In this document: piece after piece, positions 36,780 to 45,932 of the stretch
How the letters are laid out: each line of letters opens with the position of its first letter
How positions within the stretch are numbered: position 1 is the stretch's first letter
From: Candidatus Jettenia sp. AMX2
GTDB taxonomy: Bacteria > Planctomycetota > Brocadiia > Brocadiales > Brocadiaceae
NCBI GenBank assembly: GCA_030583665.1
Contig: CP129469.1
Location: forward strand, 930,001-994,000
Reading direction: 5' to 3'
Length of the DNA stretch: 64,000 nt
Notes under the pieces: generated by a model
Told to the model about the DNA's origin: nothing
What the model saw: the letters and a program-made list of their open reading frames with translations, nothing else
Database searches by the model: none
Made by a program: the position numbers and the translations under genes

Positions 36780-37739
36780 ATGCCGAAAAATATTGCTGTC
36801 TTAATGGGCGGTATTTCTCCTGAAAGGGAAATATCTTTACGTTCAGGCAATGCAGTGGCAAAAGCCCTGACGGATGCAGGATTGACGGTTTTTTGTATTG
36901 ATGTAAAAGATGAAAGAATCGAAGAACTTGATACAATGGAAATAGATGTTGCTTTTATAGCCTTACATGGATACTTTGGAGAAGACGGAGGCGTACAGCA
37001 GCTTTTGGAATCAAAAGGGATTCTCTATACAGGTTCTGGTGTATATGCAAGCAGGCTTGCCATGGATAAGCTTGCAACAAAAAAACGCTTCATTGAATCA
37101 GGACTGAAAACGCCGGATTCTATTGTAGTGACAAAGTTTCAATCATTAATTGAAATACAGAATGAAATACATAAATTTGATTTGCCTGTAATTTTAAAAC
37201 CACTGAGAGGAGGTTCCAGTATTGGTATCTCGGTAGTCAAAGATATTAGCAGTCTTTATACCAGGTTAGAAGAAGCATTTGAGCAAGGTCCAGAGGTTCT
37301 TATTGAGAGGTTCATAACAGGAAGGGAACTAACGGTTGGTATATTGGCAGATAAAGCTTTGCCTATTATTGAGATTAGGCCGGGAGCAGAATTTTTTAGT
37401 TATGATGCTAAATATCTGGATACTGCAACAGAATATCTGGTTGTAAAAATATGCCCCGATAAGGAACTGGTCCGCAGTGCAGGATACCTTTCCTCTTCTG
37501 TATATACTTCAGTACAAAAACTGGCATTGAGTGCGCATGAGGCGCTTGGTTGCAGAGGATTCTCAAGGGTCGATATGCTGTTAGATAATGATTACAATCT
37601 CTTTCTGTTAGAGGTAAATACAATTCCTGGTTTTACCGAAAAGAGTTTACTTCCCAAGGCTGCACAAGCAACAGATATGTCGTTTTCGTCTCTCTGTAAA
37701 AAGATTATTGATCTTGCTTTGCAAAATACCCTGATTTAG
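36780..37739 (+). CDS. ddl: D-alanine-D-alanine ligase
   Basis: Ddl makes the D-Ala-D-Ala dipeptide used by MurF. The 319-residue ATP-grasp enzyme has VLMGGISPEREISLRSG, AFIALHGYFGEDGGVQQLLE, YTGSGVYASRLAMDKLATK, LPVILKPLRGGSSIGISVV and VLIERFITGRELTVGIL. It ends in FLLEVNTIPGFTEKSLLPKAA with the Mg2+-binding residues. Fourteen bases separate it from murC, in which family fusions also occur. It is a normal-length, intact enzyme. Confidence 0.95.
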   Translation: MPKNIAVLMGGISPEREISLRSGNAVAKALTDAGLTVFCIDVKDERIEELDTMEIDVAFIALHGYFGEDGGVQQLLESKGILYTGSGVYASRLAMDKLATKKRFIESGLKTPDSIVVTKFQSLIEIQNEIHKFDLPVILKPLRGGSSIGISVVKDISSLYTRLEEAFEQGPEVLIERFITGRELTVGILADKALPIIEIRPGAEFFSYDAKYLDTATEYLVVKICPDKELVRSAGYLSSSVYTSVQKLALSAHEALGCRGFSRVDMLLDNDYNLFLLEVNTIPGFTEKSLLPKAAQATDMSFSSLCKKIIDLALQNTLI

Positions 37740-37741
37740 AG

Positions 37742-38677
37742 ATGGGCCAATACAAAACCAAGAATAGTGTGTCTGTGAATGAAAGAGTCAAAGGCTTTCT
37801 GGATTTTATTACAGCTAAAGGGGAAGAACTAAAAAGCAGGCTGTCTCCCTTCCTTTTACGCTATGTTATATTTGTATGTGTGACAATTCTGGTAATATGG
37901 GGACTAGTAAAGATATGGCACTCTTTAACAGATCTGAATATTTTCAGGGTGAGCCCCGCTACATCTTCATTTCAAACACTTCCATGGATAACTGACCGCT
38001 TCTCTAACGATATAAAACATTTGAGTGGTTTAAACAAATACTATAGCATTTATGAAAATGGTTTAACACAAAGGATAGCGGAAGTTTATGAAGGAATGGC
38101 GCCTGTCAGGAAGGTCGATTCAATTAAAAGGATATATCCGAATAAACTTGTAGTCAGACTGGTACTCCGTAAGCCGGCGGTCGTAGTCAAAAGTGGAAAA
38201 AATGCTTACCTTGTTGACGATGAGTATGTTTTGTTACCAAAACATTATTACATATTACCAGAAGAATTCGGCAGTCCTTATGTCCGGATCGATAATCTTC
38301 ATGATCTTCCCCCATATGGAGAAGCATGGGGTGATATGAGGGTTAAAACAGGCATAGAGTTAATGAAATTTCTGAATTTAAATAACATACCGAATCTCTT
38401 CAGGATTTTAGTAGTCGATGTATCAAATGTTTGCAGAAAAGATAATACTAGCAGAAGTGAAATTGTTTTATGGACCGAAAACAATACGCAAATACGCTGG
38501 GGATGTTCCTCGTTTTGTGACGTCCCGGACGAGCTTTCCGATGAGGAAAAACTGCAAAATCTTCTTAGTATTGCAAAGTCAGAAGGAACAAATTTGAAAC
38601 AAATGGAATACGTTGATGTTCGCTGGAAGAAACCGTTAGGGAAACGATGGATAACTGTTCGTGACACAAAAGAATAG
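37742..38677 (+). CDS. ftsQ: FtsQ/DivIB-like cell division protein
   Basis: The 311-residue protein has one membrane helix (about residues 40-58, RYVIFVCVTILVIWGLV) after a cytoplasmic tail. A POTRA-like region follows (LNKYYSIYENGLTQRIAEVYEGMAPVRKVDSIKRIYPNKLVVRLVLRKPAVVV), then YLVDDEYVLLP, the FtsQ pattern of a strand-rich domain with the KPxAVV...VDxxG-like block. FtsQ scaffolds FtsL and FtsI-FtsW in the periplasm. It starts two bases after ddl. In most clusters ftsA and ftsZ come next; here the strand changes and a prepilin gene follows. Confidence 0.8.
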   Translation: MGQYKTKNSVSVNERVKGFLDFITAKGEELKSRLSPFLLRYVIFVCVTILVIWGLVKIWHSLTDLNIFRVSPATSSFQTLPWITDRFSNDIKHLSGLNKYYSIYENGLTQRIAEVYEGMAPVRKVDSIKRIYPNKLVVRLVLRKPAVVVKSGKNAYLVDDEYVLLPKHYYILPEEFGSPYVRIDNLHDLPPYGEAWGDMRVKTGIELMKFLNLNNIPNLFRILVVDVSNVCRKDNTSRSEIVLWTENNTQIRWGCSSFCDVPDELSDEEKLQNLLSIAKSEGTNLKQMEYVDVRWKKPLGKRWITVRDTKE

Positions 38678-38710
38678 GCGGTGAATTTTTACAAGAATAA
38701 CTACAGGGAC

Positions 38711-39427
38711 TTATGGTAAATCAGGTTTATCAGGGTCCCAGATCAATTCTTGCCCCGCATGGGGGTCTGGCCAGCCATCGCCTGTTGTGCCGTCGGAATC
38801 GCCATTCCGTATGCACTCTACATGACCGTCAATAAAGAGAATATTTGCAGCCTTTGAGTGCCTCTGGGCAACACTTCCATAAGATCCCTCAAAATTGTTT
38901 GCTACCCCGGAGTTGTTAATACGGCCATCGAATAACAATACGGTTTTTGCCGGCTTTCCGATTGTTTCAATGGACCGTTGACATTCTGATTTTTGCGTAA
39001 GATTCATATTCATTTTTAGAGTACGGGTTTTGTGCTGTTCTGAAAGTGGTACAGTTCTGAAAACAGGGTCTTGCTTTACGGCTGTAAGCCGTTGTTCAAT
39101 TGAAATTTCATCCCTTTTGCCTGGAATTGCTGATGAAATTAAATAATGGTCAACTGCCTTGAACCAAACCTCAGCACCACAGTTTTTTAACTGATCCTTA
39201 CTTTTACCACTATTATTTGAAGGGGGAAGTAAACTATTATTATCATGAGCATATTGTGCAAGAGCAATGGACAATTGCCGTAAATTATTACAACAAGTGA
39301 TCTGGTGTACTTTTTGCCTGACCATAGATAATACAGGTAAGGTGACACTTGTTAAAATGGCGATAATGATAACGACAATCAATAACTCAATAATCGTAAA
39401 TCCCTGGTCTTTTCCTGGCGGAGGCAT
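38711..39427 (-). CDS. Prepilin-like protein with H-X9-DG motif (planctomycete DUF1559-like)
   Basis: The 238-residue protein has a type IV prepilin leader, GKDQGFTIIELLIVVIIIAILTSV. Cleavage by prepilin peptidase is expected after QG, leaving an N-methylated Phe. Near the C-terminus RHSKAANILFIDGHVE fits H-x9-DG, the motif named for prepilin-like proteins that are massively expanded in planctomycetes and related phyla. AGGAT lies just before the ATG. It faces the end of the dcw cluster and may use the type II machinery encoded nearby. Its role is unknown; surface pseudopilus or fibre subunit is a reasonable guess. Confidence 0.85.
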   Translation of the reverse strand: MPPPGKDQGFTIIELLIVVIIIAILTSVTLPVLSMVRQKVHQITCCNNLRQLSIALAQYAHDNNSLLPPSNNSGKSKDQLKNCGAEVWFKAVDHYLISSAIPGKRDEISIEQRLTAVKQDPVFRTVPLSEQHKTRTLKMNMNLTQKSECQRSIETIGKPAKTVLLFDGRINNSGVANNFEGSYGSVAQRHSKAANILFIDGHVECIRNGDSDGTTGDGWPDPHAGQELIWDPDKPDLP

Positions 39428-39764
39428 ATCCTAAATCATTGGTGACGAAATGATTTTTATGACGATAGAACAAAATCTACAGTAATTTGGCGTGTCGCAA
39501 TTATCGTGCCATGCGAATAATTGTTCCAGGTAAAATTATAAAATTGGTAATATTCAAGAGTTATGGTGCTGCAAGAATAAGACAAGATTACCGTGGAAGG
39601 CAAAAAGAAATAGAATATTACACAAATATATTTTTCGTGGTACAAAATTGTAACTAATGTAACTTATTCAATCCAAACGATAAAAGTGTTTGACATTTCA
39701 TCGTCTCATGTTAAAATTTGCACCATATTTATTATGGTAAACTTTTCACACATATCTATGCAAT
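39428..39764. other. Gene-poor AT-rich spacer before tRNA-Leu
   Basis: No convincing gene is seen. A 62-codon minus-strand frame at 39457-39645 has no family features. The right end holds the tRNA promoter and a short dyad ACCATA-TTTAT-TATGGT near 39722-39738 in the expected leader. Confidence 0.5.
39690..39717 (+). promoter_or_regulatory. Promoter for tRNA-Leu
   Basis: TTGACA (39690-39695) and TAAAAT (39712-39717) have a 16-bp spacer. The predicted transcription start is about 40 bases before the tRNA. Confidence 0.65.
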
Positions 39765-39853
39765 GCGGAAGTGGCGGAATCGGCAGACGCGCTAGTTTGA
39801 GGGGCTAGTCCCGCTAATACGGGGTGGGGGTTCGAGTCCCCCCTTCCGCACCA
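39765..39853 (+). tRNA. tRNA-Leu (anticodon GAG), CCA encoded
   Basis: The acceptor arm GCGGAAG pairs with CTTCCGC (39843-39849), followed by discriminator A and a genomic CCA. The D arm reads GGCGGAATCGGCAGACGC. The anticodon stem CTAGT/GCTAG encloses loop TTGAGGG, giving anticodon GAG (reads CUC and CUU). A long variable arm (TCCCGCTAATACGGGG) and a T arm with GGTTCGAGTCC make it a class II tRNA, which fits leucine. Length is 89 bases with CCA. Confidence 0.96.
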
Positions 39854-40238
39854 CTCTGAAGCTACCCTGGAAAGGTTTTAAATCCGGAAGAGATGGCACC
39901 AACCGTGTTTTGAAGTCATACCATCATGATTGCTGTGAATCATTTCGTTACTTCAGGGATTGCTGACCTCCGGTTATTCATGGGGTATAATTGTGGCAGT
40001 TTTTCAGGCTTTAATTAGAACTTTGGTGACCTGCCTGCTTAATACTCTCCGGAAAGAATAAAACTCTACCCATATCGCCAAGAATGCTAAAAGAGGAAGG
40101 AGATAATTTTGAAATATCTCTTCGTAAAAATTATTTGGTATTGAATTTGCGAACTTCCGGAATATACTATTAAATAATTGAAAATAATGGCAATGCTTCC
40201 TCCTGGTATAACGGTATTATGAGAAATGAGGCTATACA
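39854..40238. other. Gene-free spacer before the type II secretion cluster
   Basis: No gene or clear repeat is seen. A candidate promoter for gspD lies at 40141-40168. Confidence 0.5.
40141..40168 (+). promoter_or_regulatory. Candidate promoter of the type II secretion cluster
   Basis: TTGAAT (40141-40146) and TATACT (40163-40168) are spaced by 16 bp, about 70 bases before the first gsp start codon. Confidence 0.5.
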
Positions 40239-42323
40239 ATGAATAAGAATCATACCCCTTTCAGGGAGATTTTTGTGATTATGTTCAAAATATATAGTAT
40301 TGTAATTATCCTGTTTTTACTTGGTTGTAGCAGTAACAAATCCCAACTGAAAAGTTTGGAATTTACACCATTCAGAAGGCCTGTAACACTTTCCGTAGCA
40401 ACGGAAGAGTTGGAGAAAAAACCATGGGAATATGAGATTCCGGTGAAAGAAAGAGTTAAGGATGATGAAAAAAAGGATGTTCCTGATAAATTTGTATATC
40501 CGGAAGATCGTAAGAGACCCGAGCCAGCCCTGCTGAAACCGCAGTTTACCGGTGATAAAATCGACGTCGCGTTTAATTTTGATAATGCAGAAATAAGGAA
40601 TATCCTTAACGTTGTATTAGGAGAGATCCTTAATGTAAGCTATATCGTAGATAACAGAGTAGGCGGGAGATGTAATCTTCATATTACCGGAAGGGTTTAT
40701 AAAGAAGAGCTTCTCTCAATGCTTAATACAATCCTGAGTGTGTATAATTTTGCTATAATAAAGGAAGATAATATTTACAGGATACTCCCCAGGCCAGATG
40801 CGCGGCAGGAAACAGATATTGTTATTGTCGGGGATAAAATTCCTCCATGGAGCAAGGATATAATAATCCAGGTAGTTCCTCTTGAGTACGAGAGTGCAAG
40901 AAACTTACAGGCTACATTAAGACCCTTTTTATCAAATATCGGGAATATTGTTTTCCATGCCGATTCTCAATTTATAATACTTATTGAGTCTGCATCAAAC
41001 ATAGGAAAACTGCTTACGCTTATCAAAACATTTGACAGTCCCTTCTTTGCCGGTAAGGCGGTTAAGTTTTACGATTTTAAATATGTTGATGCAAGGAATA
41101 TGGCAAAGGACCTTTCTGTCTTTATCCAATCATTGGGAGGAAAAGTAGGTGCTGAAGGAGGTTTTAACTTTATACCATTTTCTGATACAAATAAAATGAT
41201 CGTTGTGACAAGGGTGCCTGATCTCTTGCCGAAAATCGATTATTGGATAAAAAATGTTGATATCCCTCCAACGGTGTTGGATGAGGAACCGAAAATTTAT
41301 GTGTATAAAGTACAACATCAAAAAGCTGAAGAGATTGTACCTGTTCTGACACAAATTTATTCTGAAAAGATGACAGCACAACCCAAAGTGCCGGGCAGAG
41401 AGCAACAGGAAGAGATGAGGATTGTCGCTGATCCAAAAACAAATTCGATCGTTGTCAAGGCCTTGCCCAGTGATTATCGGGGTATCAGAGCGATCATAGA
41501 AGCCATTGATTCGACTCCATTGCAGGTTTTTATCGAAGCTTTGGTTCTGGAGGTCGATCTCCGTGATGATCTGGACTACGGGGCGCAATGGGCGATAAAC
41601 AGCAGAAGTTTAAGTGGAAATGTAAGGTTGGGAGGGATGCAGGGAGGCAGTAATATACTACCTGCTGCAGGTATTCCTTTTTTTCAATATGCCAGAGGGA
41701 ATTTTGAACTTTTACTGGAGATTCTTGCAGTAAATTCCAATGCCAGGATATTATCGGCTCCCAATATATTGGTGAGGGCAGGGCAATCGGCAAATATACA
41801 AGTTGGCGAAGAGGTTCCTGTTCTTACCAGTACCGGACAGCAAACAGGAACTACCGTTACCTTTGAGCAAATACAGTATCGTCCAACCGGCATTATTCTT
41901 ACGGTTACTCCCCATATTGCTGAAAATGGTTTTATTACGCTGGATATAAAACAGGAAGTAAGCGATGCACAACAAGCATCAGGGACTATTAGGTCACCGA
42001 CATTTACCACCCGTCAGGCAGAAACTTCTTTAGTCATAAAAAGCGGGCATACCATAAGCCTTGGCGGTATAATCGAGCAGAAAAATGAAAAAAGTACACG
42101 CAAAATTCCAGTACTAGGCGATATTCCTTTCTTAGGGAATGCATTTAAGACTATCTCGGTTAGAAACCGAAGAACCGAATTAATTATGTTGATAACTCCT
42201 CATGTTGCTTCCACCGCTGAAGAAGCCGATACATTAACGGATGCCTTCATAAAAAAACTAAGGGAAATTGAGCCGATATTATCACGGAGGGATTACGGAG
42301 AGTTGGTGGACAGTATCCGGTAA
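40239..42323 (+). CDS. gspD: Type II secretion secretin GspD (lipoprotein)
   Basis: GspD forms the outer-membrane gate of the type II secretion system. The 694-residue protein has a lipobox (FLLGC) after a hydrophobic segment and the N0/STN domain (FNFDNAEIRNILNVVLGEILNVSYIVD). Three N-domains follow (for example VPLEYESARNLQATLRPFLS and YKVQHQKAEEIVPVLTQIY). The secretin core has VPVLTSTGQQTGTTVTFEQIQYRPTGIILTVTPHI, ending ELIMLITPHV. ATG 40239 (GAGG upstream) gives a long leader; GTG 40275 or ATG 40281 behind AGGGAG would give a more typical lipoprotein signal. It heads the gsp cluster. Confidence 0.93.
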   Translation: MNKNHTPFREIFVIMFKIYSIVIILFLLGCSSNKSQLKSLEFTPFRRPVTLSVATEELEKKPWEYEIPVKERVKDDEKKDVPDKFVYPEDRKRPEPALLKPQFTGDKIDVAFNFDNAEIRNILNVVLGEILNVSYIVDNRVGGRCNLHITGRVYKEELLSMLNTILSVYNFAIIKEDNIYRILPRPDARQETDIVIVGDKIPPWSKDIIIQVVPLEYESARNLQATLRPFLSNIGNIVFHADSQFIILIESASNIGKLLTLIKTFDSPFFAGKAVKFYDFKYVDARNMAKDLSVFIQSLGGKVGAEGGFNFIPFSDTNKMIVVTRVPDLLPKIDYWIKNVDIPPTVLDEEPKIYVYKVQHQKAEEIVPVLTQIYSEKMTAQPKVPGREQQEEMRIVADPKTNSIVVKALPSDYRGIRAIIEAIDSTPLQVFIEALVLEVDLRDDLDYGAQWAINSRSLSGNVRLGGMQGGSNILPAAGIPFFQYARGNFELLLEILAVNSNARILSAPNILVRAGQSANIQVGEEVPVLTSTGQQTGTTVTFEQIQYRPTGIILTVTPHIAENGFITLDIKQEVSDAQQASGTIRSPTFTTRQAETSLVIKSGHTISLGGIIEQKNEKSTRKIPVLGDIPFLGNAFKTISVRNRRTELIMLITPHVASTAEEADTLTDAFIKKLREIEPILSRRDYGELVDSIR

Positions 42324-42351
42324 TTCCTTTGCTGTAGTACGGGGACGAAGA

Positions 42352-42882
42352 ATGATGAAGTATATCTTGCTCTTATTCAAAAAAGTTTATTATACGGAAC
42401 AATGCAAGAGGGACAGAAAGCCTGGAAATCAGAGAGGATATCCTTTCCTTGCCTTCAAAGGTTTTACCATCCTTGAGATTATGGTTGCCCTGGTAATCAT
42501 GGGGATTTCGCTCAGTATTTTTTTTAGTTTGGTCGGGAATTCTTCAAGACTGAGAGGGAAAATTGATGAACATACCAGGCTACTGCTTCTTGCAAGGTCT
42601 AAAACAGAAGAGGTTTTTTTAGGTATCCTTGAAGGAATACCTATTGCTGCGGGGGAGAAAAATATCTTAGAAGGGAAAACGAAAGATAATATCCCATGGA
42701 AGATAACTGAAAGGAATAAAGGGAAAGAGAAAAAAAAGGCAGGTGCAGGTACAATACTCTCTGGAATAAAAAACCAGGATGATGACTATATCATATTGTA
42801 CCTGCCCGAAGGCGTTATGTCTGTTAACACGCAAATTGGGATGATAGATATTGATACGGTTCTTTTTTCCAGGTCGCAATGA
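42352..42882 (+). CDS. gspI: Minor pseudopilin, GspI-like
   Basis: The 176-residue protein (ATG 42352) carries the prepilin motif KGFTILEIMVALVIMGISLSIFF after a basic leader of about 36 residues, with cleavage expected after the Gly. The EIMVALVIMGIS helix and the position after gspD and before gspJ fit GspI, part of the pseudopilus tip. The frame opens earlier inside gspD, but that part is an out-of-frame read of gspD. The rest of the protein is too divergent to assign on sequence alone. Confidence 0.75.
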   Translation: MMKYILLLFKKVYYTEQCKRDRKPGNQRGYPFLAFKGFTILEIMVALVIMGISLSIFFSLVGNSSRLRGKIDEHTRLLLLARSKTEEVFLGILEGIPIAAGEKNILEGKTKDNIPWKITERNKGKEKKKAGAGTILSGIKNQDDDYIILYLPEGVMSVNTQIGMIDIDTVLFSRSQ

Positions 42883-43586
42883 AACGGAGCGAAGGCTTTA
42901 CCTTATTTGAGCTGCTTATAGCTGTTTTCATTAGTTCAATGTTAATTATGTCCGGTGCGTATGCCCTAAGGATGGGGTTGTTTTCACTGGAGCGGGAAGA
43001 ATCATGGTTTAATGACTCAATAAAAGAAAAGGCTGCCTTTGATTTCTTTTGGCTGCAGGCTTCCTCTTTATATAACTTAAAATCGCAGGAAAATAAGAAC
43101 TATGCATACCGGATCATTAACGATGCACGGCAAAAGGAAAATTTCTATTTTATAGGGGAAAAGGAATTTCTTTCTTTTGTATCGCCCCTCTCGCTGGAAA
43201 GACATTATGGTTTGGGTATGATTGTGGCTAACTATAAAATTGTAATGCGAGAGAATGGCAAGCGTGATCTGGTTTATTCTGAATGGAGATTGAACACTTC
43301 CTTACATAATATCAGAGACCAATTTAAAAACAGATTATTTACCGGCAAAGATATTACGGTATTTTTCAGCGACTGTGATATGATTTTGTTTGAATATCTT
43401 GAAAAACGTATGGCTGGCAGCGAAGAGAATATCGAAAACATAACCCATAATGTTCCTGGTGGAGAAGGTAAAGATTTAACATGGAACAAGGAAACAAAAG
43501 GCATGATTCCTCAAGCGATAAAATTAAGAGTATCAAAGCATGGGGATCAAAAAGAGATTATATCGCCAATCATGGTTATGTATTAA
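42879..43586 (+). CDS. gspJ: Minor pseudopilin, GspJ-like
   Basis: The 235-residue protein begins MKRSEGFTLFELLIAVFISSMLIMSGAYALRMG, a very short prepilin leader cut after EG. The globular part is divergent. GspJ joins GspI and GspK in the tip of the type II pseudopilus. It overlaps gspI by four bases, and its last 106 bases overlap the start of gspK in another frame, an unusually long overlap. Confidence 0.75.
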   Translation: MKRSEGFTLFELLIAVFISSMLIMSGAYALRMGLFSLEREESWFNDSIKEKAAFDFFWLQASSLYNLKSQENKNYAYRIINDARQKENFYFIGEKEFLSFVSPLSLERHYGLGMIVANYKIVMRENGKRDLVYSEWRLNTSLHNIRDQFKNRLFTGKDITVFFSDCDMILFEYLEKRMAGSEENIENITHNVPGGEGKDLTWNKETKGMIPQAIKLRVSKHGDQKEIISPIMVMY

Positions 43587-44566
43587 TTTTCAGTCTGTGG
43601 GTGATCGTAATCTTCGGGTTTGTTGCCTTACGCTTTACACGTAACACAGGTATTGCCGTAAGAACAGAAATTGCTTACACAGAACATGTTAAAAACCGGT
43701 ATGCAGCCCGGGGCGCATGTATTTATGCAATGAGAAGATTGTTGTCGTCGGCAGGTAGTGAAAATGAAAAGAAGACAGAGGATGAAAATACCGGGAGGCG
43801 GCGTACATTAGCAACAGATAAAGGAAGGGATTTGCTGGCAAAGAATGAGAAAGAAGCAAGGAGTTTGAGTCCCTGGGTACCGGACAGCAGGCCATATTCC
43901 ATTCAACTGGGGGAGAAAAATTGTGATGTGTTTATTTATGATGAAAGTGGAAAAATAAACATAAATAAAATAACGGATGAAAACAAGGCTGATTTTGTTC
44001 AATTTCTTATTTCTTACCGGGTAGACAGATTTACTGCTGAAACGATAACAGATTCCCTTTTAGATTGGGTAGACGCAGATAACCTTGTCCGTGTGAGAGG
44101 TGCTGAAAAGGAGTATTATGCCTCACTGCCAGAACCTTATGAACCAAGGAATGCGCCTTTCGAGTCTCTTGAAGAATTGACATTGGTGAGAGGTGTTACC
44201 CCTCAGATATTTGAAAATATACGTGATTACCTGACAATCTACGGATCAGGCAAGATAAACGTGAACTTTGCATCGCGGGAGGTACTGACCTATGTTCCTA
44301 TGATAACCCCGGATGCCGCTGACGAAATAGTCCGGTTGAGAAGTGAGCAGGATGGCATTGAGAGTCTGGACCATTTAAAGGATGTCTTAAGGCGGCATGG
44401 TATAGTCGGAAAGGATTATCAGAAAATTATCAATTATCTAACGGTATCTGGTTCAAATTATCTGTCAATTCTCGCAACCGCCTTTTCAGACAAAGGAAGA
44501 AGTTCTTACGAAGTTATTGTGCTGAAAAGTATCGATGACTGCAGGATTATTGCAGTATATCCCTAA
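43481..44566 (+). CDS. gspK: Pseudopilus tip protein GspK
   Basis: The 361-residue protein has a membrane/prepilin-like segment GYVLIFSLWVIVIFGFVALRF and a large periplasmic part with the GspK signatures YDESGKININ, SLLDWVDADN, APFESLEELTLVRGVTPQIFENIRDYLTIYGSGKINVNFAS and LTYVPMI. These contain helix-hairpin-like SAM repeats. No alternative start codon lies between ATG 43481 and the membrane segment, so the 106-base overlap with gspJ appears real. GspK caps the pseudopilus. Confidence 0.88.
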   Translation: MEQGNKRHDSSSDKIKSIKAWGSKRDYIANHGYVLIFSLWVIVIFGFVALRFTRNTGIAVRTEIAYTEHVKNRYAARGACIYAMRRLLSSAGSENEKKTEDENTGRRRTLATDKGRDLLAKNEKEARSLSPWVPDSRPYSIQLGEKNCDVFIYDESGKININKITDENKADFVQFLISYRVDRFTAETITDSLLDWVDADNLVRVRGAEKEYYASLPEPYEPRNAPFESLEELTLVRGVTPQIFENIRDYLTIYGSGKINVNFASREVLTYVPMITPDAADEIVRLRSEQDGIESLDHLKDVLRRHGIVGKDYQKIINYLTVSGSNYLSILATAFSDKGRSSYEVIVLKSIDDCRIIAVYP

Positions 44567-44594
44567 AATATTTTTTATATTTTGTGATACATTC

Positions 44595-45887
44595 ATGAAT
44601 AAAACACCGTTCGCCATCTTGTTTTCGCAAAAGGCAATGGGTTTATCCTTCAAAGGTAGCGACCTTATCGTGACGATTATTCATAGAAAGCTTTTCCGTT
44701 ATTCATGGGAGAGTTTTATCTGCAAGGATTTTACAGACAAGGAGTATTTCCAGCCGGATACTGTATTTCTCCAGTTAAAAAAATTTAGCGGGCCGGTTAT
44801 TCTTTCCTGGCCAAGAGAGCATACCATTATCAGAGAAATTCAGTACCCAAATGCCAATCTTAAAGAACTGAAAGAAGCGCTCAGGTATCAGCTCGATAGC
44901 TTTATTCCCTTTAGTAACGACGAGGTTTATTATGACATTCATTTTAATCCTCATTCATTGTCCCATGCGGAGGATAATACAAAGGTACTGATTGTTGCAG
45001 TAAAAAAGCAGGAATTAGACACGATTCAGATGAAATTGCAGACGCTTGGTATCATACCGTCACGGGTTATCATATCTTCCTTTTCTTTTCTTCCTGTTCT
45101 GAATGTTGAGGAAGGCCCTGCTGCGGTTATTCACAAAAATACCATAAGTTACAGCTATAATCTTTATGAAAATAACCGTTTGGTTTCATCATTGATTGTG
45201 AAAACGAAGAATGAACTGATGCAGAGATTGAGAAATGATTCTCCAGCAAAGGTGCTATTGGCTAATATTGATAGTACAGAATTCCTGTCTCACGAAGATA
45301 ACATTTCCCTGCAGTTATTGGATGATTATGCCGAATCACATGGTGCGGCACAGTATGGATTATTAGATAATCCCTGCACTCTGGACCTGGTGAAAACACA
45401 TAAAAGACAGCGGAATCCACAAATTGTAATGATGTGTTTCCTGGCCGGTTTTTTGATATTATTCGCTTTTCTCATACCTTACATCCAAAAAATAAATAAT
45501 AGTGCATCGATAAACGATATAAATGCCCGTATTCATTCCCTGAGAAAAGATGTCTCTGCCGTAGAGAAACTACACGAGCGTATAACCGTCCTTGATGAAC
45601 TTATTGGTAAGATTACCGGAATAGAGGAAAAATATGTGCCAAGGATTGATGTGATACTGGAGCTGGCAAAAATATTACCGGATGATGCCTGGGTAAGGGC
45701 CGTTTCGTTTGAAAGCAACAGTTTTGAAATAGAAGGGGATGCTGTGTCTTCGACAAACCTAATACCGATATTGGAAAATTCACCACTGTTTTCAGGTGTT
45801 GGTTTAACGTCACCTGTGACAAAAACCCAGGGTGGCCGTGAGAGATTCAGAATAAAAGGAACAATAGAAAAACATTTAATAAATTAA
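44595..45887 (+). CDS. gspL: GspL-like inner-membrane protein (PilM-like plus PilN-like halves)
   Basis: From ATG 44595 the protein is 430 residues. The N-terminal cytoplasmic half is actin-like (VILSWPREHTIIREIQYPNANLKELKEALRYQLDSFIPF), as in PilM and the cytoplasmic domain of GspL. A single helix (VMMCFLAGFLILFAFLIPYI) and a periplasmic coiled/ferredoxin-like PilN-type domain (AKILPDDAWVRAVSFESNSFEIEG) follow. GspL links the ATPase GspE to the membrane platform. No gspE is nearby. The frame opens 60 bases earlier in gspK, which I exclude. Confidence 0.82.
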   Translation: MNKTPFAILFSQKAMGLSFKGSDLIVTIIHRKLFRYSWESFICKDFTDKEYFQPDTVFLQLKKFSGPVILSWPREHTIIREIQYPNANLKELKEALRYQLDSFIPFSNDEVYYDIHFNPHSLSHAEDNTKVLIVAVKKQELDTIQMKLQTLGIIPSRVIISSFSFLPVLNVEEGPAAVIHKNTISYSYNLYENNRLVSSLIVKTKNELMQRLRNDSPAKVLLANIDSTEFLSHEDNISLQLLDDYAESHGAAQYGLLDNPCTLDLVKTHKRQRNPQIVMMCFLAGFLILFAFLIPYIQKINNSASINDINARIHSLRKDVSAVEKLHERITVLDELIGKITGIEEKYVPRIDVILELAKILPDDAWVRAVSFESNSFEIEGDAVSSTNLIPILENSPLFSGVGLTSPVTKTQGGRERFRIKGTIEKHLIN

Positions 45888-45932
45888 ACAGTTTGAACAG
45901 TTTAAATTGTTATATTCTTTAGTGTTTTATTT

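Noticed and set aside
39457-39645. 62-codon minus-strand frame upstream of the prepilin gene
   Set aside because: Aromatic-rich composition, no ribosome site and no motif; likely chance in AT-rich DNA.
41130-41588. Minus-strand frame of 152 codons opposite gspD
   Set aside because: GspD is unambiguous here; the antisense frame has no ribosome site or recognisable domain.
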